Assembly (NCBI GenBank): GCA_964343605.1
Contig: CAYFKJ010000003.1
Coordinates: forward strand, 372,001 to 436,000
DNA length: 64,000 nt
Source: CAYFKJ01 sp964343605
GTDB taxonomy: Bacteria; Pseudomonadota; Alphaproteobacteria; UBA2966
Reading direction: 5' to 3'
Shown here: in pieces, positions 1 to 8,094 of the stretch
How the letters are laid out: every line of letters starts with the position of its first letter
Numbering within the stretch: position 1 is the stretch's first letter
Notes under the pieces: generated by a model
Told to the model about the DNA's origin: nothing
Databases searched by the model: none
What the model saw: the letters and a program-made list of their open reading frames with translations, nothing else
Program-made: the position numbers and the translations under genes

Positions 1-196
1 GCTCGGTATCGAGCCAAACGCGACCTTCCTTGAAGGAGAAACGCAGGCGCTCCGCCAGATCGTCGATATCGGGGAAACGGTCGTCGGCCTCAACGCCGGT
101 CGACGCAAGTCGGCCCGTCATTATGTGGCGTTGGCTCGGTACTTGGGTTTGTTCTTCGCGGCTGGAATTTGTGAGATCGGCTGCGTTGGGGGACAT
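1..196 (-). CDS. DmpR/XylR/PdeR-type sigma-54-dependent activator, N-terminal fragment
   Basis: Reading the minus strand from ATG at 196 gives 65 codons without a stop, running off the left edge. Residues 44-65 (DDLAERLRFSFKEGRVWLD and following) match the opening of the XylR_N sensory domain of phenol and toluene regulators, where DmpR has an equivalent segment ending EGKIWLGEQ. These proteins normally carry an effector domain, a V4R segment, a central AAA+ sigma-54-activating domain and a Fis-type HTH; only the start is visible here. The gene is divergent from the phenylphosphate synthase cluster, which has a -24/-12 promoter, so it is the likely activator (inference; PdeR plays this role for anaerobic phenol genes in Aromatoleum). 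No strong ribosome site precedes ATG 196; an internal ATG at 121 is an alternative. Confidence 0.72.
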   Translation of the reverse strand, partial: MSPNAADLTNSSREEQTQVPSQRHIMTGRLASTGVEADDRFPDIDDLAERLRFSFKEGRVWLDTE

Positions 197-206
197 GAGC
201 CAGACC

Positions 207-224
207 GTTTTGTTTAATCAAAAC
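207..224. promoter_or_regulatory. Inverted repeat GTTTTG-TTTAAT-CAAAAC
   Basis: Perfect 6-bp inverted repeat with a 6-bp centre, 11 bp upstream of the divergent regulator's start codon. It could be an autoregulatory operator or part of that gene's promoter. There is no direct evidence for either. Confidence 0.35.
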
Positions 225-306
225 ATGAAGCGATCAACCAACAAGATAGATGATTTGATGAAATGATGAAAGAGAAATAGCAATAAAATTACATAATATC
301 CGCAGT

Positions 307-323
307 TTGAGAACGATTGTTAG
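307..323. promoter_or_regulatory. Candidate upstream activator site 1 (degenerate)
   Basis: TTGAGAACGATTGTTAG shares its first eight bases, and 12 of 17 overall, with the perfect palindrome 76 bp downstream. It lies about 115 bp upstream of the -24 element, within the usual range for DmpR/XylR enhancer sites (TTGA...TCAA type). Confidence 0.45.
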
Positions 324-382
324 TTTTGAGCCGTTTTAATTGCCCATTTAAGTGCTTCTTTATCCCTAACAAAAATATGGGT

Positions 383-399
383 TTGAGAACCGTTCTCAC
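383..399. promoter_or_regulatory. Candidate upstream activator site 2 (palindrome)
   Basis: TTGAGAACCGTTCTCAC contains the perfect 7-bp inverted repeat TGAGAAC-C-GTTCTCA. Its TTGA/TCA ends resemble XylR/DmpR-family enhancer elements. It lies about 38 bp upstream of the -24 element, closer than usual, so it may have a modulating role. Confidence 0.5.
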
Positions 400-435
400 G
401 GTCCGGCAGTCGTTATTCAACTTCTACGTCATAAC

Positions 436-450
436 TGGCACAGGCGTTGC
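436..450 (+). promoter_or_regulatory. Sigma-54 (RpoN) -24/-12 promoter of the pps cluster
   Basis: TGGCACAGGCGTTGC matches TGGCAC-N5-TTGC. GG at 437-438 and GC at 449-450 are separated by exactly 10 bases, the invariant RpoN spacing. It precedes ppsA by 150 bp, giving an untranslated leader of roughly 140 nt. The divergent DmpR-type gene supplies the expected activator class. Confidence 0.85.
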
Positions 451-600
451 GATGCGTACGCCGCTACGTAGAAGACGTTTGTGGATGCCGCGCCCAAATA
501 TTTTTCAACGGGCCGGGATTGAGCGGGGGCTCAGGCGCGTCGGGGCACGGCACAAAAAAATAAAGCCGGCTCCTCGATTTGAAGAAAGAGGGAGGACTAT

Positions 601-2433
601 ATGTCAGGCTTAAAATTTCCGAATCCACATGAAATCTCGACCCTTCCCGGCACCGAAGGCTGGGAACGGATGTATCCCTATCAGTACGGCTTTTCGACCG
701 ACGATCCGGAACGCAAGGAATACGAAGAAAATACTTTCTGGTTTTACGACGGGCTGCACTACCCCGAACCGCTTTATCCCTTCGACACGATTTGGGACGA
801 AGCCTGGTTCCTCGCCCTGTCGCAGTACAACACCCGTATATTCTCCGTGCCGCCTGTCTACGGCGTCGATCACCGCATGGTCAACGGCTACGTCTACATC
901 TCGCCGGTGCCGGTGAAGGACGAGGCCGAAATCGGTGCCCGCGTCGAAAAATTCATGGAGCGCGCAGGCTTCTACTACGAAAACTGGGACAAGCTGGAAG
1001 CCAAGTGGGAAGAGAAGATGAAGGGCACCATCGCCGAATTGGAGGCGTTGGAGATCCCCACCCTGCCCGAGTTCGAGGACATGGCCGTCGTCACCGATGC
1101 CATCGGCGAATCGAAGGGCTTCCACCTGCTGAAGGCCTATGACGACCTGATCAACCTCGGCATCAAATGCTGGCAGTACCACTTCGAATTCCTGAACCTC
1201 GGCTACGCCGCCTACGTCACGTTCATGGGCCATTGCCAGGCGATCTTCCCCGATATTCCGCTGCAGCGCGTGACGCAGATGATTTCGGGCATCGACGTGA
1301 TCATGTATCAGCCGGACGAGGAACTGAAGAACCTCGCCCGCAAGGCCGTTGAACTCGGCGTCGACGAGGGCGTCAAGTTCTCCAAGAAGTTCTCCGAGAT
1401 GGCTGACGGCCTCAGCAATTCCGACGCCGGCAAGGAATGGCTCGCCGCCTTCGAAAAAGCGCGCTACCCGTGGTTCCACGTCTCCACCGGTACCGGCTGG
1501 TATCACCATGATGTGTCGTGGAACGACAATCTCGACATCCCGCTGGCTTCGATCTGCGTCTACATCGACAAGATCAAGGCGGGCAAGAGCATCGACCGGC
1601 CGATGGAAGAGGTGCGCAAAGAACGCGATCGCATCACGGCGGAATACCGCGCCCTGATCGAGAGCGACGAAGACCGCGCCACGTTCGATCAACTTCTCGG
1701 TACCGCCAAGACGGTGTTCCCCTACGTCGAAAACCATCTGTTCTACGTCGAGCATTGGTTCCATTCGATCTTCTGGAACAAGATCCGCGAAGTCGCCGCC
1801 ATCATGAAGGACTACAACTTCATCAACGATGTCGAGGATGTCTGGTACCTCAAGCGCACCGAGATCAAGGACGCGCTTTGGGACCTGACCACCGCCTGGG
1901 CGACAAACGTGAAGCCGCGCGGCCCGCAGGTCTGGCCGAAGGAAATCGAATGGCGCAAGGGTGTCATGGACAAGTTCCGCGAGTGGGCCCCGCCGCCCGC
2001 CATGGGTCCGGCGCCCGAGGTCATTCAGGAACCCTTCACGGTCGTGCTTTGGGGCGTCACCAACGACAGCCTGTCCAACTGGGCGGATGTGGCCGACGTC
2101 GATCCCGATGACGTCAAAGCCTTCAAGGGCTTTGCCGGCAGTCCCGGCATCGTCGAGGGCAAGGCACGCGTCTGCCGCACGGTGGAGGAAATCGGTGAGC
2201 TTGAGGAAGGCGACATCCTCATTGCACCGACCACTTCGCCATCCTGGGCGCCGGCTTTCGCCAACATCAGCGGCGTTGTTACCGACGTCGGCGGGGTCAT
2301 GTCCCATGCCGCCATCGTCTGCCGGGAATACGGCATGCCGGCCGTGGTCGGTACCGGTCACGCCACAAAAATCGTCAAAACCGGACAGATGATCCGTGTC
2401 GACGGTTCGACGGGCGAGATCACGATTACCTAA
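601..2433 (+). CDS. ppsA: Phenylphosphate synthase alpha-like subunit (PEP-synthase mobile phospho-His domain)
   Basis: 610 residues (about 70 kDa), the size of subunit 1 of Thauera aromatica phenylphosphate synthase, which passes a phosphoryl group from a phospho-histidine to phenol. The C-terminus (about 500-610) is a PEP-utilizer mobile domain: GSPGIVEGKARV, then TSPSWAPAF, then GGVMSHAAIVCREYGMPAVV. The histidine in SHAA is residue 569, codon CAT at 2305-2307, matching the position recalled for the phosphorylated His of the Thauera protein. The N-terminal 480 residues are the large family-specific domain. Start: ATG 601 behind GAGGGAGGA. First gene after the sigma-54 promoter; ppsB follows after 116 bp. 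Substrate (phenol or another phenolic) is inferred from family and context. A generic PEP-utilising enzyme is the alternative. Confidence 0.85.
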   Translation: MSGLKFPNPHEISTLPGTEGWERMYPYQYGFSTDDPERKEYEENTFWFYDGLHYPEPLYPFDTIWDEAWFLALSQYNTRIFSVPPVYGVDHRMVNGYVYISPVPVKDEAEIGARVEKFMERAGFYYENWDKLEAKWEEKMKGTIAELEALEIPTLPEFEDMAVVTDAIGESKGFHLLKAYDDLINLGIKCWQYHFEFLNLGYAAYVTFMGHCQAIFPDIPLQRVTQMISGIDVIMYQPDEELKNLARKAVELGVDEGVKFSKKFSEMADGLSNSDAGKEWLAAFEKARYPWFHVSTGTGWYHHDVSWNDNLDIPLASICVYIDKIKAGKSIDRPMEEVRKERDRITAEYRALIESDEDRATFDQLLGTAKTVFPYVENHLFYVEHWFHSIFWNKIREVAAIMKDYNFINDVEDVWYLKRTEIKDALWDLTTAWATNVKPRGPQVWPKEIEWRKGVMDKFREWAPPPAMGPAPEVIQEPFTVVLWGVTNDSLSNWADVADVDPDDVKAFKGFAGSPGIVEGKARVCRTVEEIGELEEGDILIAPTTSPSWAPAFANISGVVTDVGGVMSHAAIVCREYGMPAVVGTGHATKIVKTGQMIRVDGSTGEITIT

Positions 2434-2549
2434 GGGCTGCGTTCCCCTTCCGGGCCGGGCTCGGCGATTGCCGGACCCGGTCAACGGGGGGCTTGTGCCC
2501 GGAAACGACAACAAGAAACCGGAAAACTGGTAAACCGAAACACACCGCC

Positions 2550-3635
2550 ATGACAGATCCATCACCCATCGTTTGCTGGCTTGAGGACTGCAGCAGGGAT
2601 TCGATTTTGCTGGTCGGCGGCAAGAATTCTTCGCTCGGCGAACTCATCAACGCGGGCATTCGCGTGCCGCCGGGTTTCGCCGTCACGACGGAAGGATACC
2701 GCCGCTTCATCGACGAATGCGGGCTGAGTGCGGACATACTTGAACCATTGGATGGCCTGGCGCACGACGACCTGGAGAAGCTGGAGGAGGTCAGCAGCGA
2801 AATCCGGGAGAAGATGGAAGCCGCCCCGTTCTCCATCGAGTTCGAGGACGAGATCGCCGAACACTACCGGCGGCTTTCGAACAAATGCCAGGTCCCGGCC
2901 GTGCCCGTGGCCGTGCGCTCAAGTGCCACAGCGGAAGATTTGCCCGACGCCAGTTTCGCGGGACAGCAGGACACTTTCCTGTGGATCCGTGGCGTCGATA
3001 ACTTGCTTCTGCATGTGAAGCGCTGCTTTTCCAGTCTATTCACGGCGCGTGCCATTTCCTACCGCATTAAGATGGATTTCGACCATGAGGACGTGGAAAT
3101 CAGCGTCGGCGTGCAGAAAATGGCGAATTCGTTTGCCGCCGGTGTGCTCTTCACGCTCAACCCGACCTCGGGCGACCGTTCCAGCATCGTCATCAATTCC
3201 AGCTTCGGCTTCGGCGAGGCCGTCGTGTCGGGTGAGGTCACGCCGGACGAATTCCTGGTCAACAAGGTGTCCCTGGAGGTCCTGCAGCGCACCATCACCA
3301 CCAAGGAAATTTATTACACCGTCGATCACGAAAATCACGAATCGCGCGTACAGGAATTGCCGGCCGAACGCCGCAACGTGCAGTCCATCGTCGACGAGGA
3401 AATCGCCGAACTCGCCCGCATGGGCAAATTGATCGAGGAACACTACGGCCGTCCCATGGATATCGAATGGGCCGTCGACAACGACATGCCGGCCGGCGGC
3501 AACGTGTTCATCCTTCAGGCCCGGCCCGAGACGGTCTGGAGTTCCAAACCGAAGACAAAAGTTTCCGCGGTCGATGGGAGCAACCCCATGGACCACATCG
3601 TCGCGGCAATGATGACCGGCAGGAGTCTGTCATGA
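2550..3635 (+). CDS. ppsB: Phenylphosphate synthase beta-like subunit (PEP-synthase ATP-grasp domain)
   Basis: 361 residues (about 40 kDa), equivalent to the N-terminal PEP/pyruvate-binding ATP-grasp domain of PEP synthase without the remaining domains. This is how subunit 2 of phenylphosphate synthase is built. Visible motifs: GGKNSSLGEL (23-32), AVRSSATAEDLPDASFAGQQ, GVLFTLNPTSGDRSSIVI, FGFGEAVVSGEVTPDEF and FILQARPETVWS. It would split ATP to AMP and phosphate and charge His569 of PpsA with the beta-phosphate. ATG 2550 is preferred because the family motif begins soon after it; a TTG at 2493 would add 19 unconserved residues. The C-terminal tail of about 25 residues after ARPET is low in conservation. 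Confidence 0.85.
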   Translation: MTDPSPIVCWLEDCSRDSILLVGGKNSSLGELINAGIRVPPGFAVTTEGYRRFIDECGLSADILEPLDGLAHDDLEKLEEVSSEIREKMEAAPFSIEFEDEIAEHYRRLSNKCQVPAVPVAVRSSATAEDLPDASFAGQQDTFLWIRGVDNLLLHVKRCFSSLFTARAISYRIKMDFDHEDVEISVGVQKMANSFAAGVLFTLNPTSGDRSSIVINSSFGFGEAVVSGEVTPDEFLVNKVSLEVLQRTITTKEIYYTVDHENHESRVQELPAERRNVQSIVDEEIAELARMGKLIEEHYGRPMDIEWAVDNDMPAGGNVFILQARPETVWSSKPKTKVSAVDGSNPMDHIVAAMMTGRSLS

Positions 3636-3707
3636 GTTAAGCGACACAAACCCCAAAACCACCCATCACCAACCCACTGTCTAGCTGTCTACGAGGAATA
3701 AAAGAAA

Positions 3708-5196
3708 ATGATCAATTGTCTGCAAAGCTACATCAGTGCCCTGGACGAGGCCGGCGAACTGCACCGCGTCACCGCCGAGGTCGATTCCGAATTCGAGCTC
3801 TGCCACATCTCTAAAGTGAACGAGGAAGCCAAGGGGCCGGCGCTCTACTACGAGAACGTCAAGGATCATTCGATTCCCGTCTTCACCAGCGCCTTTACCA
3901 CGCCGAAACGCCTGGCCATCGCATTGGAGCAGGNNNNNNNNNNTTTCCATGAGCCAGCTTTCCAAGAAATGGATGGAGCTGACCACCCAGGACCTGGTGA
4001 AGCCCAAGTTCGTCGACAATCCGGCCGTCATGGACACGGTTTGGGAAGGCGACGACGTCGACATGACCAAGATCCCCTCACCCTGGTTCTATCCCGAGGA
4101 TGGCGGCCGCTTTTTCGTCACCGCGGGCTTCCTGGTAACGCAGGATCCTGAGACGGGTTGGACCAACCTCGGTACCTACCGCTCTCAGGTTCTCGGCAAG
4201 GACATCCTGGGATCGCAGATCATCAAGGGCAAGCACGGCGACTTCCACATGAAGCAGTATGCCGAGCGCGGTGAATTGATGCCCGCCGCGGCCGTCGTCG
4301 GGACCGATCCGGTGCTGTTCCTGGCCGGCTCGACCCTGGTCAGTTCCCAGACCGACGAGTACGACATCGGCGGCGCCTTGCGTCAGCGGCCGATCGAGGT
4401 CTTCAAGTCCGATCTCACCGGCCTCACCCTGCCCGCCAACGCCGAGATCATCGCTGAGGGCTACATCGATCCCAACGAGCTGATGGAGGAAGGTCCCTTC
4501 GGCGAGTACACCGGTTACTATTCGGGCAACAAGGGCAAGGACTATCCCAAGCCCGTGCTGCGCATCAAGCGCATCCTGATGCGCAAGAAGCCGGTGATGT
4601 GGGCGACCACGGTGGGCAAGCCCATCAACGACATCCACATGATCCAGTCGCTCAACCGGACCGCCACGCTGTGGCACGATCTCGAGGTCATGCGCGTGCC
4701 GGGCGTCGAGAGCGTCTACATCCCGCCGGAAGCCTGCGGCCGCTTTTGGGGCGTCGTCTCGGTGCGACAAAAGTATCCGGGACACTCCAACCACGTCGGC
4801 AACGCCGTCATCGCCTCGACGACGGGGCACTACGGCCTCAAGGGCGTCATCACGGTTGATCACGACATCCAGGCGGACGATTGGGACCGCGTCTGGTGGG
4901 CGCTGTCCACCCGGTTCGATCCCAAGCGCTCGGCCCAGATCATCGACCGCGGGCGGTCCACGCCGCTCGATCCGGGCCTGCCCATCGACGCGCGTGAGAT
5001 CACCAGCCGCATCATCCTCGATGCCTGCACGCCGTACGAATGGCAGAACAAGCCGAACGAAATCTTCATGGACCGCGGCGTCCTGCAGAAGGTTTCCGAC
5101 CGCTGGAACGACTACGGTTTCGACGGCAACAGTCCGGTGGCCGACATGATCGACCGCCTGACGCGGCCCGAACCGCTCAAGAAGGCTGCCGAGTAA
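3708..5196 (+). CDS. UbiD-type (de)carboxylase, phenylphosphate carboxylase-like, interrupted by an assembly gap
   Basis: The start (ATG 3708, GAGGA upstream) gives 75 residues, then ten Ns. After the gap the protein resumes in another frame (SMSQLSKKW...) for about 415 residues to 5196. Together about 490 residues is a normal UbiD length, so the frame change is an artefact of an unknown-size gap, not a real frameshift. Prenylated-FMN/UbiD features: TNLGTYRSQV (conserved Arg), EEGPFGEYTGYYSG (the Glu-x4-Glu pair), and the C-terminal region with IASTTGHYGLKGV. Such enzymes carboxylate phenylphosphate to 4-hydroxybenzoate or decarboxylate aromatic acids. The classical phenol locus has two UbiD subunits plus gamma and delta; only one is visible here. 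A UbiX gene downstream would supply the cofactor. Confidence 0.85.
3934..3943. other. Assembly gap (10 N)
   Basis: Ten undetermined bases within the UbiD gene. A round placeholder length suggests unknown real size. Sequence on both sides is UbiD-like, so either a few codons are missing or two neighbouring UbiD paralogues have been collapsed. Confidence 0.95.
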
Positions 5197-5329
5197 CGCA
5201 AGCGACGTTACACGGAGGTCGTCACGATCGGGTGGCTGTCGGTGCGTACTTACCGGCAGCCGCCCGGTCCTCCCACTTCAAAGCTGGAAACAAAATGATA
5301 CCTTTGGCCGCCGATCACACCCAACCCCG

Positions 5330-5435
5330 CGTCATTCCCGCGAAAGCGGGAATCCACTCCGCGGAGTATGGATTTGGCGTTCCCTCACGGAATTCATCCG
5401 CTCAGGTATGGATTCCCGCTTTCGCGGGAATGACG
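5330..5435. repeat. REP/BIME-like inverted repeat pair
   Basis: A 27-bp sequence beginning CGTCATTCCCGCGAAAGC at 5330-5356 recurs as a perfect reverse complement at 5409-5435, with a 52-bp centre. Each arm is itself a hairpin (ATTCCCGC-GAAA-GCGGGAAT). It lies in the 293-bp gap between the UbiD and UPF0261 genes. This is typical of REP elements scattered through proteobacterial intergenic DNA, and may stabilise or attenuate the transcript inside the operon. Confidence 0.85.
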
Positions 5436-5489
5436 GCAGAAAATAGTTCCGTCAGCTATCGGTTCATCTAAAAGGAACAAGAGCCGGGC

Positions 5490-6752
5490 ATGGCCGACAA
5501 AAAGGGAATTGTGATCATCTGCAACCTCGACACCCGGGGTGAGGATATCGTCTTCGTGAAGGAACTTATCGAGGCCAGGGGCCACAAAGCCGTGCTGGTC
5601 GATTTCAGCATGGAGGAGCCACCCCCCTTCCCCGGCGACGTAACCTGCGAACAGGTTGCCGAGCGCGGCGGCCTGCCGATCGAAAAGGTCCGGGAGTTCT
5701 ACCGCTCCGACCGCGACACCGCGACGCAGAACCAGATCAAGGGGGCGGCGGAAATCGTCGACGACCTGCTTCGTGAGGGCAAGGTGCACGGCATCTTCGG
5801 CGTCGGCGGCGGCACGGCGACGTTGGTCTCGACCAGTATCATGAAGCGCCTGCCGTTCGGCATGCCCAAGGTCATGGCCTCCCCCATGGCGGCGCATCCG
5901 CGATATATCGATTCATACGTCGGCACGCGCGACATCACGATGCACCACACGGTGCTCGACATTGTGAAAATGAACCCGCTGTTGAGGGCCCAGATCACCA
6001 ATGCCGTTGGCGCCGTCTGCGGCATGGTCGAAATGACCCAGGGTACGGACTTCCAGTTCGACAAACCGGTCATTGCCATCACCGGGTTCGGTTTCGGCGA
6101 AATGGCCGTGCAAACCGCCATGGGTATGCTGGAAGACGCTGGCTTCGTGCCTGTCGTCTGCCACGCCCAGGGCAAGGGCGATGCCGCCATGGAAGAGATG
6201 ATCCGCGACGGCGCCTTTCACGGCGTTATGGATATCTGCATCGGCGGGGTCATGGAAAACCTCTACGACGGCAACCGCGATCCCGGTCCCGACCGGCTCA
6301 TGGCGGCGGTCAATGCCGGTATTCCCGCCGTGCTGGCGCCCTGCGGGTTGGATATCCTGAGTTACGGCGGCCGCAAGGACAAACTGGAAGAAACCAAGGA
6401 CCGGGTGCAGTACGTCCAGGACGCCTTGCGCGTGCAAGTGCGCTCGACGGCGGAGGAGCTTCGTCACGTCGCCGACGTCATCGCCGAACGACTGAACCAG
6501 GCCAAGGGCCCGTTCACATTCCTTATTCCGACCCAGGGCTGGTCGTCGCTGGATAAGGAAGGCCGAGAGATCTACGATCCCATTGCCGACGCGGCATTTG
6601 TCGAGCGACTAAGAGATAAGCTCGACAACAAGGAGGCGATCAAGGAAGTCGATCTCCATCTATACACGCCGGAGTTCGCCCGCGTGGCGGTCGACGAATT
6701 CATCGCGTTGTTCAATCAGGCGAATGCCGGTGGCCGCGTGGTCAACGAATAA
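5490..6752 (+). CDS. UPF0261 / Tm-1-like ATP-binding domain protein
   Basis: 420 residues. The opening GIVIICNLDTRGEDIVFVKE and the sequence MPKVMASPMAAHPRY identify the Tm-1-like family (UPF0261), named for the tomato Tm-1 resistance protein. The second half carries ITGFGFGEMAVQ and a TIM-like segment (IPAVLAPCGLDILSYGG). Bacterial members have no settled function. Ribosome site AAAGGAAC lies at 5471-5478 before ATG 5490. It sits between the UbiD gene and the CBS subunit, on the same strand, and is not part of the classical phenylphosphate set. A role in aryl-phosphate handling, cofactor maturation or nucleotide sensing is possible; none can be assigned from sequence. Confidence 0.8.
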   Translation: MADKKGIVIICNLDTRGEDIVFVKELIEARGHKAVLVDFSMEEPPPFPGDVTCEQVAERGGLPIEKVREFYRSDRDTATQNQIKGAAEIVDDLLREGKVHGIFGVGGGTATLVSTSIMKRLPFGMPKVMASPMAAHPRYIDSYVGTRDITMHHTVLDIVKMNPLLRAQITNAVGAVCGMVEMTQGTDFQFDKPVIAITGFGFGEMAVQTAMGMLEDAGFVPVVCHAQGKGDAAMEEMIRDGAFHGVMDICIGGVMENLYDGNRDPGPDRLMAAVNAGIPAVLAPCGLDILSYGGRKDKLEETKDRVQYVQDALRVQVRSTAEELRHVADVIAERLNQAKGPFTFLIPTQGWSSLDKEGREIYDPIADAAFVERLRDKLDNKEAIKEVDLHLYTPEFARVAVDEFIALFNQANAGGRVVNE

Positions 6753-6776
6753 ACGTCGAGCCGATTGGAGCAAACC

Positions 6777-7448
6777 ATGATCGTTCGAAATTGGATGACC
6801 AAGGACCCTCAGGTGGTCAGCGGCGATACTCTTGTCGCGGACGTTAAACGGTTGCTGCACGAAAACAATCTTCGCGCCGTTCCGGTCGTCGACGACGGTC
6901 GTCTGCGGGGAATGGTGACACGTGCCATTTGTCTCAGGGCCGCTGAGAACGTCACGCGTTCCCAGAATCCGCACGAGATGGATTACTTCGCCAACCGCTT
7001 GATGGCCAAGGACGTCATGGTGCGCAATCCGACGACGGTCAACGCCGACGACACCATGGAGCACTGCCTGAGGTGGGGCCAGGAGGATGGCATCAGCCAG
7101 TTTCCCGTCATGGAGGATGGCAAGGTGGTGGGCCTGGTTTCCGCGTCGGAGATTTTCCACCTCGCCGCCCGGGTACTCGGCGCCTGGGAATCTTGGGCCG
7201 GTATTACCTTGGCGCCGGTGGCGCTTGAACGGGGGACCATCGCCAACGTATCCAAGATCGTCGAGGGCGCTGGTGCGACGGTCGAATCGATTTTTTCGGT
7301 CGACAATAACGGCGACAAGACCAAGAGAAAGATCGTCATCCGCTTTCAGGGCGAGGATTTGGGCAAGATCACAGGGGCGCTGGAAACCGCCGGCTATGAG
7401 ATCATGGAAAGCTGTGAAGCCGTGCATGGGTTTGGAAACGCCGCTTGA
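6777..7448 (+). CDS. ppsC: Two-CBS-domain protein, phenylphosphate synthase gamma-like subunit
   Basis: 223 residues (about 24 kDa). Two CBS motifs: residues 1-60 (NWMTKDPQVVSGDTLVADV ... LRGMVTRA) and about 73-135 (AKDVMVRNPTTVNADDTM ... VVGLVSASEIFHLAA). A C-terminal domain of about 85 residues (LERGTIANVSKIVEGAGATV) resembles ACT-like regulatory folds attached to CBS pairs. The size and CBS pair match subunit 3 of Thauera phenylphosphate synthase, which stimulates the other two subunits. ATG 6777 is chosen, with GGAG at 6767-6770; a TTG at 6765 is less likely. Unusually, it is separated from ppsAB by the UbiD and UPF0261 genes. Its role as PpsC rests on context and size. Confidence 0.75.
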   Translation: MIVRNWMTKDPQVVSGDTLVADVKRLLHENNLRAVPVVDDGRLRGMVTRAICLRAAENVTRSQNPHEMDYFANRLMAKDVMVRNPTTVNADDTMEHCLRWGQEDGISQFPVMEDGKVVGLVSASEIFHLAARVLGAWESWAGITLAPVALERGTIANVSKIVEGAGATVESIFSVDNNGDKTKRKIVIRFQGEDLGKITGALETAGYEIMESCEAVHGFGNAA

Positions 7449-7491
7449 ATGACTTAAGTTCATAGGCAACGAACGGAAAGGTAGGCGAACC

Positions 7492-8088
7492 ATGACTACG
7501 CCTCTCGTCATCGCGCTGACCGGCGCAACCGGCATGATCTACGGCGTTGAGATGCTGAAAGTCCTCAAGAAGGTCGGCGTGCCGACCCACTTGATCGTCA
7601 GCGAATCGGCCGGCCGCAGCATCCAGATCGAAACGGACCTCACACTTCAGGAGGTCAAGGATCTTGCCGAGGTCGTGCACAGCAACAAGGACATGGCCGC
7701 CGCCGTTTCGAGCGGTTCTTTCCTGACCCAAGGCATGATCGTTGCACCGTGCACCATCAAGTCGCTTTCGGGAATCGCCAATTCCTACAACGAGAACCTG
7801 GTGACGCGTGCCGCTGACGTGACGCTGAAGGAACGCCGCAAACTCGTGCTGATGGTGCGCGAAACACCGCTGCATAAGGGTCACCTCGAACTGATGGTCA
7901 AGGCCGCTGATCTCGGCGCCATCATCGTGCCGCCCATGCCGGCGTTCTATCACGAGCCGCAGAGCATCATGGACATTGTCCACCAGAGCGTCGGCAAGGC
8001 GCTTGACCAGTTCGACATCGAGCACAACCTGTTCCGCCGCTGGAGCGGCGTTCCGGGGCGCGACGATTCCATCAAGGCTGTTAGTTAG
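7492..8088 (+). CDS. ubiX: UbiX-type flavin prenyltransferase
   Basis: 198 residues, the usual UbiX length. Motifs: TGATGMIYGVEML near the N-terminus (FMN phosphate loop), VSSGSFLTQGMIVAPCTIKS, NSYNENLVTRAADVTLKERR, LVLMVRETPLHKGHLELM and PPMPAFYH. UbiX enzymes attach a dimethylallyl group to FMN to make prenylated FMN, the cofactor of UbiD enzymes. As the last recognisable cluster member, it probably serves the UbiD carboxylase at 3708-5196; a cell may hold a second UbiX for ubiquinone synthesis. Ribosome site GGAAAGG lies about 12 bp before ATG 7492. Confidence 0.9.
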   Translation: MTTPLVIALTGATGMIYGVEMLKVLKKVGVPTHLIVSESAGRSIQIETDLTLQEVKDLAEVVHSNKDMAAAVSSGSFLTQGMIVAPCTIKSLSGIANSYNENLVTRAADVTLKERRKLVLMVRETPLHKGHLELMVKAADLGAIIVPPMPAFYHEPQSIMDIVHQSVGKALDQFDIEHNLFRRWSGVPGRDDSIKAVS

Positions 8089-8094
8089 GCGGAA

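Larger units (their letters stand above)
197..600. other. Divergent intergenic control region (404 bp)
   Basis: AT-rich region between the divergent regulator and ppsA. It contains an inverted repeat GTTTTG-N6-CAAAAC at 207-224, two related 17-bp elements starting TTGAGAAC (307-323 and 383-399), a sigma-54 promoter at 436-450 and the ppsA ribosome site GAGGGAGGA at 588-596. A 98-codon open frame at 317-613 overlaps these control sites and ppsA and is not considered a gene. Confidence 0.7.

Noticed and set aside
317..613. 98-codon plus-strand frame before ppsA
   Set aside because: It covers the sigma-54 promoter and enhancer-like sites, has no homology-like motifs and overlaps the ppsA start.
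610..2565. 651-codon open frame on the minus strand
   Set aside because: It lies opposite ppsA, whose protein has clear family motifs and a ribosome site. Long antisense frames are common in GC-rich coding DNA.
3681..4070. Minus-strand frame crossing the N gap
   Set aside because: It includes undetermined bases and lies opposite UbiD coding sequence.
3708..4151. Frameshift in the UbiD gene
   Set aside because: The frame change coincides with a ten-N gap of unknown size and is best explained as an assembly artefact.
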